A DNA stretch of 64,000 nt, taken from Lichenostomus cassidix. Lineage: Eukaryota; Chordata; Aves; Passeriformes; Meliphagidae. The notes beneath the pieces are model-generated. The model was not told the DNA's origin. It did not search any database and saw nothing but the letters and a program-made list of their open reading frames with translations. Positions 8,043-20,206 of the stretch are shown in pieces. How positions within the stretch are numbered: the first letter of the stretch is position 1; each line of letters opens with the position of its first letter. The stretch covers positions 744,001 to 808,000 of the forward strand of contig VLJF02000034.1 in NCBI GenBank assembly GCA_008360975.2, read 5' to 3'. The position numbers were made by a program, and so were the translations under genes.

Positions 8043-10025
8043 GTACCGGATTTGGGGGATTTTGGGGATTTTGGGGGAAATTTGGGGGATTTTGGGGATT
8101 TTGGGGTTTTGGGGATTTGGGGAACCTTTGGGGGCCTTGGGGCCTTGGGTTGGGGTTTTGGGGGGGTCTTTCTTTGGGTAGTGTCCTTGGGGTCTTTTTA
8201 TTGGGGCCTTTGGGGCCCTTTGGGCCTTTGGCCCTGGGGGTCTTATTTGGGGTCTTTTTGGGGTCGTGGCCCCTTGGGGGGCCTTTGGCCTTTGTGGCCT
8301 TTTCGGGCCTTTTGGGGCCTGGCCCTTGGGGCCCTTATCTTGGGTCTCCTGGGGGCTCTTGGGGCCTCTGGGCCTTTTGGGGGCTTTTGATGCCTTGGGC
8401 TTTCAGGCCTTGGGCCATCTTGGCCTGGGACTGGGGAACTTGGGCCTTGGGCCAAAGCGCCTGGTCTTAACTGGGCCTTGGGGCAGCTTTGGGCCTTCAC
8501 TGGTGCTCAGGCCTTGGGCCTTTGGCCGGTTTGGGGTTTTCCGGGTCCCTTGGGGGTCTTCCTTTTGGATAGATAGTCTGGGGGCCTTATCAGGCCTTGG
8601 GGCCTTTGGGGGTCATTCTTGGAGCGCCTGGGGGCTTTCCAGGCTTGGGGGCACATATCTGGGGTTTTGGGAGGGTCAGGGCCTTTGACTGTCTTGGGGA
8701 GCCCTTTTTTCAGGCATTCTTACCCTTGGGGCTCTTCCAATATCCTGGCCTTGGGGTCTTATTGGGGTCTTATCTATTGAAATTTGCCTTGGGCCTCGAA
8801 TTTTCCTTGGGGGTTTTGGGGCCTTTGGGTTTTTGGCCTTTTGGGTTGTCTGGGGTCTTTCTTGGCCTTGGGGGTTTTTCTCCGGGGCCTTGGGGATCTG
8901 GGCCTTGGGCCTTCCGGCCTTTCCGGGTTTTCATCTTGGGGTCTCTTGGGAAAATCTTGGGCCCTTTTGGGGCTTTTTGGGCGCTTTGGGTGCCTTGGGG
9001 GTCTTAACTGGGGCCTTTGGGGGCCTTGGGCCTGGCACTCTTTGGGGCCTCTACGAGCGTCTGGGGGCCTCCTGGCCTGGCCTCTCAGGCCTGGGGCTCC
9101 TTCCGGGTCCCTGGGGGCCTTGGGCCGGGTCCCTGGGGGCCTTTTTGGGCCTTGGGGCCTTCTTGGGGCCTTGGGGGTCCTTGCAGTGTCTTGGGGTCTT
9201 TCCAGGCTCTTTTGGGGTTTGGGGTCTTTTGGGCACATGGCCTGGATTTTCTTTGACTGCTCCCAGAGCCCAAATTTTAGGCATTCCTATTTGGGGAGCC
9301 TCCTTGGTCCCTTTTGGGTGGAGCTCAATTTCTGGGTTTTTTGGGGCTGGGGCCTTTGGGCCTTTTGGGGGTTGGGCTTTCCGGGCCCTTCTGGGTCTTG
9401 GCCTTTGGGTCTATCTGGGGCCTTGGGTGCTCTTCCGGCCCTGGGGTCTTGGTCTTTGGGGCCTTGGGGTCTTTCTGGGGTCTTGGGGGTTTCTTTTTGG
9501 CCTTTGGTGGATGTCTGGGTGCTTCTCTGTGGGCCTTATTTCTTGGGGCTTTTCCGGGCTTTCTGGGCCTTTGGGCCTTTGGGGAAGGTCTCTTCTGGGG
9601 TCTTATTTGGCCTTGATGGCCTGGGCCTTACCTGGCCTTTTCTTGGGGGCCTGAGCCCTGGGATCTTGGGGCCTTTTCTTGAGTGTCAGGTCTCTTGGCC
9701 TTTCTTGGCCTTTTAGGCGTGGAGCCTCCGGGGCCTTATCTGTGGCTTTTCGGCTTCTTGGGCTCTTGGGGCCTGATCTTGGCTCCTTTCCGGCTCTTTG
9801 GGCCTTTGGGGCTCTTTGGGGTCTTTGGGGTCTTGGTATTTTGGGCCTTTGGGGCCTCTTCTTGGGGCGTCTTGGGGCCTTTCTGGCCTTCTTGTCTTGG
9901 GCGGGTCTGTCTTGGGCCTTGGGGGTGTGGAATTTTGGGGGTTTTTTTGGGGTTTTTGGGAGGTTCGGAGGGAGAATTTGGGATTGCTGAGAGTTTGGGA
10001 GTTTTGGGGAATCCTGGGGGTGAAT
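8043..10025 (+). repeat. TP53 intron 1, part a: GGCCTTTGGGGCCTTGGGG array
   Basis: Degenerate array of GGCCTTGGGG / GGCCTTTTGGGG / GGGGTCTTT units up to about 9930, then GTTTTTGGGG. It lacks stop codons in several frames purely from composition. No exon is recognised. Confidence 0.92.
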
Positions 10026-11745
10026 GGGGGAGGGGGGGAAAACCCCAAAATTGGGGAGAAAACCCCAAAATTAGGCGGAAAAACCCCAAAATCAGGGGAG
10101 AAATCCCAAAATTGAGGTGAACACCCCAAAATTGGGAGAAAAAATCCCAAAATCGGGAGAAATATCCTAAAATTGGGCGGAAAAACCCCAAAATCAAGGA
10201 GGAAAATCCCAAAATCAGGGAAAAACACCCCAAAATCCGGGGAAATATCCCAAAATTGAGGGAAAAATCCCAAAATTGGGGGGAAATATCCCAAAATCAG
10301 GGGGAAAACACCCCAAAATCCAGGGAAATATCGTGAATTTGGGAGGAAAAAAATCCCAAAATCGTGGGGGAAACCCTAAAATTGGGGGAAATATCCCAAA
10401 ATCGGTGGAAAAATCCCAAAATTGGGGGGAAAACACCCCAAAATCGGTGGAAATATCGTAAAATTGGGAGGAAAAAAATCCCAGAATTGGGCAAAATATC
10501 CCAAAATCAGGGGAAAAATCCCAAAATCAGGAGAAATACCCCAAAATCGGGAGGAAAAACCCCGAAATCAGGGGGAAACACCCCAAAATTGGAGGGAAAA
10601 ATCCCAAAATTGGAAGGAAAACACCCCAAAATTGGGAGAAATATCATAAAAGTTGGGGGAAAACCCCAAAATCAGGGAAAAAAATCCCAAAATCGGGAGG
10701 AAAAACCCCAAAATTGAGGGAAAACACCCTAAAATCAGGGGAAATATCCCAAAATTGGGCGGAAAAAACCCAAAATTGGAGGAAAAACCCCAAAATCAGG
10801 AGGAAAAACCCCAAAATTGGGCGGAAAAAACCCAAAATCGAGGGGAAAAATCCCAAATGGGGGGAAAAACACCCCAAAATTGGGGGGAAAACCCTAAAAT
10901 CGCAGGAAAACCCCAAAATCGGAGGAAAAACCCCCAAAATCAGGGGGAAATATCGTAAAATTGGGGGGAAAACATTCCAAAATCTCAGGAAAAATCCCAA
11001 ATTTGGGGCGAATATCCCAAAATCGGGGGAAATACCCCAAAATTGGGGGGAAATACTCCAAAATCAGGGGAAACACCCCAAAATCTGGGGGAAAAATCCC
11101 AAAATCAGGAGGAAAAACCCCAAAATTGGGCGGAAAAAAACCCAAAATCAGGGGAAATATCCCAAAATAAGGGGGAAAATTCCAAAATCAGGAGAAATAC
11201 CCCAAAATCGGGAGGAAAAACCTTAAAATCTCAGGAAAACACCCCAAAATCGGGGAAATATCCCCAAATTGAGGGGAAATATCCCAAAATCGAGGGGAAA
11301 AATCCCCAAATCGGGAGGAAATATCCCAAAATCAGGAGGAAAAAACCCCAAAATCGCGGGAAACATCCCAAAATTGGGGGGAAAAAATCCCAAAATCAGG
11401 GGAAATATCCCAAAATCGGGAGGAAAAACCCTAAAATCGCGGGAAATATCCCAAAATCTCGGGAAAACACCCCAAAATCAGGGGAAATATCCCAAAATTG
11501 GAGGGGAAACACCCCAAAATCAGGGGAAACACCCCAAAATCAGGAGGAAAAACCCCAAAATTGGGCGGAAAAATCCCAAAATCAGGGGAAATATCCCAAA
11601 ACCTGGGGGGAAAATCCCAAAATTGGAGGGAAATACCCCAAAATCGGGAGAAAAACCCCAAAATCTGGGGAAAAAATCCCAAAATCGGAGGAGGAAATCC
11701 CTCAAAATTGGGGTTTGGGGGGAATTTGGGATTTCCCCAAAATGA
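10026..11745 (+). repeat. TP53 intron 1, part b: AAAACCCCAAAATTGGGGG array
   Basis: About 26-33-bp units, AAATCCCAAAATCAGGGGGAA / AACACCCCAAAATTGGG, roughly 1.7 kb. Open frames such as PKSGGKTPKS and its antisense FWDFSPDFG are repeat translations, not genes. Confidence 0.93.
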
Positions 11746-14345
11746 GGGATCGATCAGAATGGGGAGAAACCCCAAAATTTCCCAAATTTTCCCCAAAATT
11801 TTGCCCAAATTTGGCTCATTTTGGGTTAATTTTACTTCCGGGGGGCGTGGCTTAGCGAGGGGCGTGGTCTGGGGTGACCACGCCCCTTTGCTTGGATTTT
11901 TGGGGACACACCTCCCAAAAATTGGGGTTCGGGGATCCCAAAAAAAGGGAATTTCCCCCAAAAAAGGGATTTTTTCTCCCAAAATAAAGAAATTCTCCCC
12001 TCAAAAAGAGAATTTTTCCCAAAAAAAAGGGGATTTCCCCCCAAAAATGAGGGAATTTCCCCAAAAAAAGGGAATTTTCCTTCCAAATAAATGGAATTTT
12101 TCCTCCAAAAAAGGGAATTTTCTCCCAAAAAAGGGAATTTTTCCCATAAAAAAGGATTTTTCCCAAAAATAAGGAAATTTCTCCCAAAAAAAGGGAATTT
12201 TCCCAAAAAAAGGGAATTTTCCCCCCAAAAAGGGAGTTTCTCCCAAAAAAAAGAGAATTTTCCCCAAAAAAAGGGAATTTTCTACCAAAAAGGGAATTTC
12301 TCCCAAAAAAAGGGAATTTTCCTAAAAAAAAGGAATTTCCCCCCAAAAATTTGGGTTCAGGGATCCCAAAAAAAGGGAATTTTCCCTAAAAAAAGAGAAA
12401 TTTTTTCCTGAAAAAGGGAAATTTTCCCCCAAAAAAAGGAAATTTTCCCCCCAAAAAGGGAATTTTCTCCAAAAAAGGGAAATTCCCCGAAAATTTGGGG
12501 TTCAGAGATCCCAAAAAAAAGGGAATTTTTCCCCAAAAAAAGGGAATTTTCCCCCCAAAAATGAAATTTCTCCCAAAAAAGGGAATTTCCTCCAAAAATT
12601 GGGGTTCAGGGATCCCAAAAAAAGGGAATTTTCCCCAAAAAAAGGGAATTTTCCCCACAAAAAGGGAATTCACCCCAAAAATTTGGCTTCAAGGATCCCA
12701 AAAACAAAGGAATTTTTCCCCAAAAAAAGGGAATTTTCCCCAAAAAGGGAATTTTCCCCAAAAAAGGGAATTACCCCAAAAAAAGGAATTTTTTCCCCAA
12801 AAATTGGGGTTCAGGGATCCCAAAAAAACGGGAATTTTCCCCCCAAAAAAAGGAATTTCCCCAAAAAAGGGGAATTTCCTCCAAAAAATTGGGGTTCAGA
12901 GATCCCAAAAAAAGGGGAATTTTTCCTAAAAAACCCGAATTTTCCCCCCAAAAAAGGGAATTTTTTCCCAAAAAAGGTAATTTTTCCCCAAAAATTGGAG
13001 TTCAGGGATCCCAAGAAAAAGGGGAATTTTCCCTAAAAAAAGAGGAATTTTCCCCAAAAAAGGGAATTTTTTCCTAAAAAAGGGAATTTTCCCCCCAAAA
13101 AGAGAGTTTCTCCCAAAAAGGCAGTTTCTCCCAAAAAAAGAGAATTTTCCCCAAAAAAAGGGAATTCACCCCAAAAATTTGGCTTCAAGGATCCCAAAAA
13201 CAAAGGAATTTTTCCCCAAAAAAAGGGAATTTTCCCCCAGATAAATGGACTTTTCCCCGAAAAAGGAATTTCCCCCAAAAAAGGGAATTACCCCAAAAAA
13301 AGGAATTTTTTCCCCAAAAATTGGGGTTCAGGGATCCCAAAAAAAAGGGAATTTTCCCCCCAAAAAAAGGGAATCTTTCCCAAAAAAAGAGAATTTTTCC
13401 CAAAAAAAGGGAATTTCCTGCCAAAAAAGGCAATATCACCCAAAAAAGGGAATTTCCCCAAAAAAAGGCAATTTTCCCCCAAAAAAGGAAGTTTTCCCCC
13501 CAAAAAAGGGAATTTTCCCAAAAAAAAAGAATTTCCCAAAAAAATTGGAGTTCAGGGATCCCAAAAAAAGGGAATTTTCCCTAAAAAAAGGGGAATTTTC
13601 CCCCAAAAAAAGAGGAATTTTCCCCATAAAAGGGAATTTTCCCTAAAAAAGGGAATTTTCCTCCCAAAAAGAGAGTTTCTCCCAAAAAAAAGAGAATTTT
13701 CCCCAAAAAAAGGGAATTTTTCTACCAAAAAGGGAATTTCTCCCAAAAAAAGGGAATTTTCCCTAAAAAAAGAGAAATTTTTTCCTGAAAAAGGGAAATT
13801 TTCCCCCCAAAAAGGAAATTTTCCTCCCAAAAGAGGGAATTTCCCCAAAAAGGGAATTTTCCCCAAAAAAATGAAATTTCTCCCAAAAAAGGGAATTTCC
13901 TCCAAAAATTGGGGTTCAGAGATCCCCAAAAAAAGGGAATTTTCCCCAAAAAAAGAGGAATTTCCCCAAAAAAGGGAATTTTCCCTAAAAAAAGAGAAAT
14001 TTTTTCCCGAAAAAGGGAAATTTTCCCCCAAAAGAGAATTTCCAAAAAGGACTTTTCCTCAAAATGGGAATTCACCCCAAAATTGGTTCGGGGATCCCAA
14101 AAACGGAAATTTTCTCCCCAAAAGGAAATTTTGTCCCCAAAAGGAATTTTCCCAAAAAAGGAGGATTTTTTCCCCAAAATAGAGAATTTCTCCCAAAAAA
14201 CGGGAATTTTCCCCCCAAAAAAAGGAAATTTTCCCCAAAATAAAGAAGTTTTTCCAAAAAAAGGGAATTTTTCCCAAAAATAGAGGAATTTTTTCCCAAA
14301 AAAAGGGAATTTTTCCCAAAAAAATGGAATTTCCCCCAAAATTTG
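11746..14345 (+). repeat. TP53 intron 1, part c: GGGAATTTTCCCCAAAAA array (kappaB-like)
   Basis: After a short unique stretch (11820-11930, with GGGGCGTGGCTTAGCG and CACGCCCCTTTG) comes a 2.4-kb array of AAAAAAGGGAATTTTCCCC. A spacer GGGGTTCAGGGATCCCAAAA recurs every few hundred bases. Perfect 10-bp NF-kappaB consensus GGGAATTTCC occurs at 11947, 12051, 12581, 12870, 13409, 13448, 13835 and 13891. The commoner unit has one extra T. No exon is seen. Confidence 0.92.
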
Positions 14346-14381
14346 GGATGGCCCCTCCCCCAGGGCTGCCCCTCCCCCACC

Positions 14382-14440
14382 ATGGCTGAGGATTTGGAGC
14401 CACTTTTGGAAGGAGAAGGATTCCTGGATTTGTGGAAAAT
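14382..14440 (+). CDS. TP53: TP53 exon 2: start codon and first transactivation domain
   Basis: p53 is the tetrameric DNA-damage-responsive transcription factor. The exon opens after an acceptor (ctcccccag, AG at 14362-14363). The ATG is at 14382 in a good context (CACCATGG). It reads MAEDLEPLLEGEGFLDLWK and ends AT|gtgagt (GT at 14441-14442, phase 2). Joined to exon 3 this gives FLDLWKMLP, the MDM2-binding helix with its three anchor residues Phe, Trp and Leu conserved. It corresponds to the N-terminus of bird p53. 14364-14381 is 5' UTR. It is flanked by simple arrays on both sides. Confidence 0.96.
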
Positions 14441-16114
14441 GTGAGTTTTGGGGGAATTTGGGGGATTTTGGGAGGTTTTTTGGGAATTTTTGGGGAGATT
14501 TTTGGGGGTTTTGGGGTTTTTTTGGAGTTTTTTTGATTTTTGGGTTTGGGGTTTTTTTTTTATTATTTGTGGTTTTGGGGATTTTGGGGGATTTTAGATT
14601 TTGGGATTTTTGGGAACTTTTGGGGATCTTGGGGGATCTTTTTGGGAATTCTTGGGGAGACTTTTTGGGGGCCTTGGGGTTCTCTGGAGCCTTTGGGATC
14701 TTTTGGTTGGGAGTTTTCTACTTTGGGGGCTTTGAGACTTTCGGGATTCTGGGATCCAAAGACTGTGAATTTTGGGGGCCTTTGGGGATCTTTTCTATTC
14801 TTTAGGGATCTTTTCATTCTTCAGACTTTGGGCTCTTTGTGATCTGGTCTTGGGGTCTTTGGGGATTTTTGGGGAATCCCTTGGGGTTTTTTCCGGATTT
14901 TTTGGGGTTTTGGGGATCTTCAGACTTTCCTGGGCTTTTCGGATTTTGGGGGAATCTTTTCGGATATTTTGGGATCTCTTGGGAGTTTTGGGGGCTTTAG
15001 ACTTTGGGCTTTTTGGGATGTCTTGGAGACCTCTTTTGGGGCTTTGGGGATCTTTGGTTTTTTGATGATTATCTTAGGTTTTTGGGGCTTCTGATTTTTA
15101 GGATTTTGGGGTTTTTGGGGTCTTTGGGCTTTGGATTCTTGTGATCTTTTTCTGATTTTGGGGACTTCTTTTCGGGATTGTTTGGGGTCTCAGATTTTTG
15201 GGATTATTTTGTGGCCTTTGGGGATTTTTTTTATCTTTTTGGGGTTTTGGGATCTTTAAGGCCTTGAACCTTGGAATTTTGCCTTTGTAGACTTTTTGTT
15301 TTCTAGAATAATTTTCTTGGCAGATTGGTTCATGATTTTGGCCTCTTGGGGATTTTTGTAAATTTTTCAGGATCTTTTTGGGAATTTTTGGGATTTTTTG
15401 GGGGGATCTTGGGATCTTTTATGCTCTGGCTCCTGTGATCTTGGGAATCCCTTGTGACTTTTTGGGATTCTTTTGGGATCTTGATCTTTGGGATCTTTGG
15501 ATCTTTGGGATCTCTTGGGGTCAGATCTTTTGTGACTGTCTGGGGATCTTGGGGTTTTTTGGAACTTTGGGGGGCTGGGTGTTTAGGTTTTGGGATCTTT
15601 TGGGACTTGATGTTCTTGGTCTTTCCGGACTTTTAGGATCTGGGGACTTTTTCCTGGGACTTTTTGGGGCCTTGGCATTTCTTAAAAACCCTTGGGAAAT
15701 CCTTTGTGATCTTGGGGATCTTTTGGAGATCTTCCTGATTTTTGGGGACTTGGCCTTTTGGATTTTGGGGGCATTTGGGGTTTTGGGAATCGGATCTTGG
15801 GGATTTTGGGGATTTTGGGTGTTTGGGGAGTTTGGGATTTTTTTGGTTTTTTAAAAATTTTTTGGGGATTTTTTTTATTTTTCGGGGAGTTTTGGGGGAT
15901 TCTCGGTGGTTTGGGGGATTTTGGGGATTTTTTTGAGGATTTTTAGGGTTTTTGGGGATTTTTGGGTGGTTTTGGGGATTTTTTGGGGGATTTTTTAGTA
16001 GATTTCTTGGAGATTTTTTGGGGGTTTTGGGGATTTTTTTGGGAGGTGGGGGAGGGGTCATGGCCTTTGACCCCTGGGTGACCTTTGACCCACTGACCTC
16101 TCCCCTCCCCCCAG
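14441..16114 (+). repeat. TP53 intron 2: GATTTTGGGGATTTTT array with a DR1 element near its 3' end
   Basis: Degenerate T/G-rich array (GGGGATCTTTTGGGATTTTTGG). The last 70 bases are unique. They hold TGACCTTTGACCC at 16079-16091, which on the minus strand is GGGTCA-A-AGGTCA, a DR1 nuclear-receptor site, followed by a long pyrimidine tract and the exon-3 acceptor. Confidence 0.9.
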
Positions 16115-16160
16115 GTTACCGGATAACATCAACTCCATCCCGGAGGAGCGTCTGGACTGG
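16115..16160 (+). CDS. TP53: TP53 exon 3: end of first transactivation domain
   Basis: 46-nt exon between tcccctccccccag (AG at 16113-16114) and donor TGG|gtgaga (GT at 16161-16162). It reads (M)LPDNINSIPEERLDW. LPDNI completes the MDM2-contact motif begun in exon 2. The phase is 2 into 0. It is longer than the 22-nt mammalian exon 3, which fits a sauropsid gene. Confidence 0.94.
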
Positions 16161-17964
16161 GTGAGAGAAAAACCCAAAATTTGGGGAAATTTAACCCAAA
16201 AATTGGGAATTTAATCCAAAAATTGGCAATTTAACCCCAAAATTGGAGAAATTTGTATTGAAATTGGGAGAATTGAACCCAAAAATTGGGGAACTTTAAT
16301 CCAAAATTGGGGGAATTGAACCCAAAATTGGGGAATTGAGCCCAAAATTGGAGAAATTTAATCCAAAATTGGGGAATTTAACCCCAAAATTGGGGAAATT
16401 TGTATTGAAATTGGGGAAATTGAACCCAAAATTGGGGAATTTTAATCCAAAATTGGAGAATTGAACCCAAAATTGGGGAATTTATATCGAAATTGAGGAA
16501 TTGAACCCAAAAATTGGGGAATTTGTACTGAAATTGGGGGAAATTTGTACTGAAATTAGGGAAATTTATAGTGAAATTGGGGGAATTGAACCCAAAATTG
16601 GGGAAAATTTGTGCTGAAATTGGCAAAATTTATACTGAAATTGGGGGAATTTAGCCCAAAATGGGGAATTTGTATTGAAATTGGGGAGTTTAACCCAAAA
16701 ATTGGGAAAATTTGTATTGAAATTGGGAAAATTGAATCCAAAATTGGGGAATTGAACCCAAAAGTTGGGGAATTGAACCCAAAAACTGGGAATTTAACCC
16801 AAAAATTGGGGATTTAACTCAAAATTGGGGAATTCGTACTGAAATTGGGGGAATTGAACCCAAAAATTGGGGAGTTTAACTCAAAATTGGGCTATTGAAC
16901 CCAAAAATTGGGGAATTTAACCCAAAATTGGGAATTTAACCCAAAAATTGGGGAATTGAACCCAAAAATTGGGAATTTAACCCAAAATTGGGGAATTTGT
17001 ACTGAAATTGGGGGAAATTTGTACTGAAATTAGGGAAATTTATATTGAAATTGGGGGAATTGAACCCAAAAATTGGGAATTGAACCCAAAATTGGGGAAT
17101 TTAACCCAAAATTTGGGATATTTGTATTGAAATTGGGGGAATTGATCTGAAATTAGGGAAATTTATAGTGAAATTGGGGGAATTGAACCCAAAAATTGGG
17201 GAGTTTAACCCAAAATTGGGCTATTGAACCCAAAATTGGGGAATTTAATCCAAAATGGGGAAAATTCTTACCGGAATGGGAAAAATGGGATTTTCCCACC
17301 CAAAAAGGGTCCCAGGTGTCCCCAGACTCCCCAAAATGGGATTTTCCCCCCAAAATAGATCCCAAGATCTCCTAAAAATGGGATTTTTAGGGGCAAAAAA
17401 TGGGATTTTTCCCACAAAAATAGGATTTTCCCTCCCCTAAATGGGATTTTCACCCCCAAAAATGCCATTTTCCCCCCCAAAATCACCCTAATACCCCCAA
17501 AAATGCCATTTTTGCCCCCAAAATGGGATTTCCCCCCCCAAAAATGACGTTTCCCACCAAAATGCTATTTTTCCTCCCCAAAAATAGGATTTTCCCCCAA
17601 AATGGCTTTTTTTCCCCAAAAAAATGGGATTTCTCCCCAAAATGCCATTTTTCCCCCCAAAAATGAGATTTCTCCCCCAAAATGATCCCCAGAATCCCCA
17701 AAAATGAGATTTTCCTCCCCAAAAATTGGATTTTCCCCGTAAAAATGCCATTTTTCCCCCCAAAAATGGTGGTTTTGGCCCCAAAAAATGCCATTTTTCC
17801 CTCCAAAAATGCCATTTTTTCCCCAAAAAATGAGATTTTTTCCCCCCAAAAATAGGATTTTTCCCAAAAAATGAGATTTCACCCCAAAAAATCCCATTTT
17901 TCCCCCAAAAATAGGATTTTTCCCAAAATTTCCTATTTTCCCAATGTCATTTTTCTTCCCCCAG

Positions 17965-17996
17965 GAGCTGAGCTCCTCTGGGTTCCCTGGAGCTCC
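17965..17996 (+). pseudogene. Truncated copy of TP53 exon 4 5' edge (copy A)
   Basis: CTTCCCCCAG then GAGCTGAGCTCC, continuing to GGAGCTCC before the array resumes. It reads ELSS then shifts frame because one C is missing relative to copy B. ELSS after exon 3 ...RLDW fits the bird p53 sequence WQELS, so this is a duplicated acceptor edge of exon 4. Confidence 0.7.
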
Positions 17997-18917
17997 AAAA
18001 TGGGATTTCCCCAAAAAATGAGATTTTTCCCCCCCAAAATGAGATTTCTCCCCCAAAATGATCCCCAGAATCCCCAAAATGAGATTTTTCTCCAAAATGA
18101 GATTCCCCCCATGCTATTTGCCCCAAAAATGCCATTTTCCCCCAAAAATGCCATTTTCTCCCCAAAAATGAGATTTTTCCCCAAAAAATAAGATTTTTTC
18201 CCCAAAAATAGGATTTTTCCCCAAAAACTGAGATTTTTCCCCCAAAAAATGAGATTTTCCCCCAAAAAATGCCATTTTTTCCCCAAAACATGAGATTTTT
18301 TTCCCCAAAAAATAAGATTTTTCCCCAAAATTGCCATTTTCACCCCAAAAATGAGATTTTTTTCTCCCAAAAGTGGGATTTTCTCCCCAAAAATGCCATT
18401 TTTCCCCAAAAAATGAGATTTTTTCCCCCAAAAAATGGGATTTTCCCCTCAAAAATGCCATTTCCTCCCCCAAAAATAGGATTTCCCCCCAAAAAATGCC
18501 ATTTTTTCCCAACAAATAATGAAGATTTTTCCCCCCACAAAAATAGGATTTTCCCAAAAAATGAGATTTTTTCCCCCAAAAATGCCATTTTTTCCCCAAA
18601 AAATGAGATTTCTCCCCCAAAAAATAGGATTTCTCCCCCAAAAAATGAGGTTTCTCCCCCAAAAAAAGGCTTTTTTTCCCCCCAAAAAATAAGATTTTTC
18701 CCCAAAAAATCCCATTTTTCCCCCCAAAAAATAAGATTTTTCCCAAAAAATCCCATTTTCCCCCCAAAAATGGGATTTTTTTCTCCCAAAAATGGGATTT
18801 TCTCCCCAAAAATGCCATTTTTCCCCCCAAAAAACGGCATTTCACCCCCAAAAAATAGGATTTTTCCCAAAATTTCCTATTTTCCCCCAAAAATGTGATT
18901 TTTCTCTCCTCCCCCAG

Positions 18918-18951
18918 GAGCTGAGCTCCCTCTGGGTTCCCCTGGAGCTCC
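18918..18951 (+). pseudogene. Truncated copy of TP53 exon 4 5' edge (copy B)
   Basis: Acceptor CTCCTCCCCCAG (AG at 18916-18917), then in-frame ELSSLWVPLEL running straight into array sequence and a stop at about 18972-18974. It is in phase 0 with exon 3. The proline-rich region does not follow, so this is probably not the working exon 4, whose 5' part should lie in the gap. Confidence 0.65.
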
Positions 18952-19136
18952 AAAATGGGATTTTTCCAAAATGAGATTTTCCAAAAATGAGATTTTCCCC
19001 CAAAAATGAGATTTTCACTCAAAATGATCCCCAGAATCCCCAAAATGAGATTTTCCTCCCAAAAAATGGGATTTTCCCCCCAAAAATGCCATTTTTTCCC
19101 AAAAAATGAGATTTTTTCCCCCAAAAATGCCATTTT

Positions 19137-19636
19137 NNNNNNNNNNNNNNNNNNNNNNNNNNNNNNNNNNNNNNNNNNNNNNNNNNNNNNNNNNNNNNNN
19201 NNNNNNNNNNNNNNNNNNNNNNNNNNNNNNNNNNNNNNNNNNNNNNNNNNNNNNNNNNNNNNNNNNNNNNNNNNNNNNNNNNNNNNNNNNNNNNNNNNNN
19301 NNNNNNNNNNNNNNNNNNNNNNNNNNNNNNNNNNNNNNNNNNNNNNNNNNNNNNNNNNNNNNNNNNNNNNNNNNNNNNNNNNNNNNNNNNNNNNNNNNNN
19401 NNNNNNNNNNNNNNNNNNNNNNNNNNNNNNNNNNNNNNNNNNNNNNNNNNNNNNNNNNNNNNNNNNNNNNNNNNNNNNNNNNNNNNNNNNNNNNNNNNNN
19501 NNNNNNNNNNNNNNNNNNNNNNNNNNNNNNNNNNNNNNNNNNNNNNNNNNNNNNNNNNNNNNNNNNNNNNNNNNNNNNNNNNNNNNNNNNNNNNNNNNNN
19601 NNNNNNNNNNNNNNNNNNNNNNNNNNNNNNNNNNNN
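19137..19636. other. Assembly gap (500 N) hiding most of TP53 exon 4
   Basis: Exactly 500 Ns, probably a placeholder of unknown true size. Exon-4 5'-edge copies lie to its left and exon-4 3'-edge copies to its right. Most of exon 4 (second transactivation region, proline-rich region, start of the DNA-binding domain) is therefore inferred to be inside it. Confidence 0.9.
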
Positions 19637-19845
19637 GATTTTGGGGAAAAAAATGGGGATTTTGGGGAAAATGGGGATTTTTGGGGGAAAAATGGGGATT
19701 TTGGGGAAAAATTTGGGGATTTTGGGGGAAAAAATGGGGATTTTGGGGAAAATTTGGGGAAATGGGGATTTTTGGGAAAAAAGGGAATAGTGGAAACAGA
19801 TTTGGGAGGATTTGGGGAGTTTTGGGGGAAGAAAAGGGATTATGG

Positions 19846-19908
19846 AGGAATTCAGACTCCGGTTGGATTTTTGCGAGATGGGAACTGCCAAATCTGTCAC
19901 CTGCACCG
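19846..19908 (+). pseudogene. TP53 exon 4 3' edge, copy 1
   Basis: Reads EFRLRLDFCEMGTAKSVTCT, then a base G before GTGAGA. The donor therefore leaves phase 1, which would frameshift into exon 5 (phase 0). It retains the Lys-Ser-Val-Thr-Cys segment of loop L1. It is one of three copies spaced about 300-390 bp. Confidence 0.75.
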
Positions 19909-20144
19909 GTGAGATTTTGGGATTTTGGGATTTTGGGGGGATTGGGATTTTGGGGATTTGGGAAATTGGGGGAAAATGGGGATTTTGGGGATTTTTTGGG
20001 GATTTTTGGGGAAAATTGGGGATTTTTGGGGGAAAATAGGGAATTTTGGGAGGAATTGGGGGAAAAAAGGGGATTTTGGGGGATTTTTTGGGGAAAAATG
20101 GGGATTTTCGGGAGAAAAAAGGGGATTTTGGGGGGATTTGGGGG

Positions 20145-20206
20145 GAATCCATGACTTCCGTTTGGGATTTCGGGAGACGGGAACTGCCAAATCTCTCACC
20201 TGCACT
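20145..20206 (+). CDS. TP53: TP53 exon 4 3' end, copy 2 (best candidate for the working exon)
   Basis: Reads HDFRLGFRETGTAKSLTCT and stops exactly at ACT|gtgagg (GT at 20207-20208). This is the only copy whose donor is in phase 0, as exon 5 requires. FRLGF-x-ETGTAK aligns with bird p53 FRVGF-x-EAGTAK. The Val of KSVT is Leu here, while both other copies keep Val, so the assignment is not certain. No acceptor is visible upstream on this side of the gap. If it is functional, either the exon extends back into the gap (only simple repeat lies between) or the true exon is wholly inside the gap and all three are decoys. Confidence 0.5.

Larger units (their letters stand above)
16161..19136 (+). repeat. 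TP53 intron 3 arrays: AATTGGGGAATTGAACCCAAA then CCAAAAATGCCATTTTTCCC
   Basis: 16161-17275 is AAAATTGGGGAATTGAACCC / GTATTGAAATTGGGG units. 17276-19136 is AAAATGAGATTTTTCCCCCC / AAAATGCCATTTTTCCCC. Two copies of the TP53 exon-4 5' edge are embedded near 17965 and 18918 (listed separately). The array runs into the assembly gap. Confidence 0.93.

Noticed and set aside
18918..18951. Exon-4-edge copy B as the genuine TP53 exon 4
   Set aside because: It keeps acceptor and frame but runs into array sequence and a stop within about 20 codons, with no proline-rich region and no donor.
19006..20154. Open frames of 377-382 residues across the gap
   Set aside because: They exist only because Ns are read as unknown residues. 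The flanks are simple array sequence.
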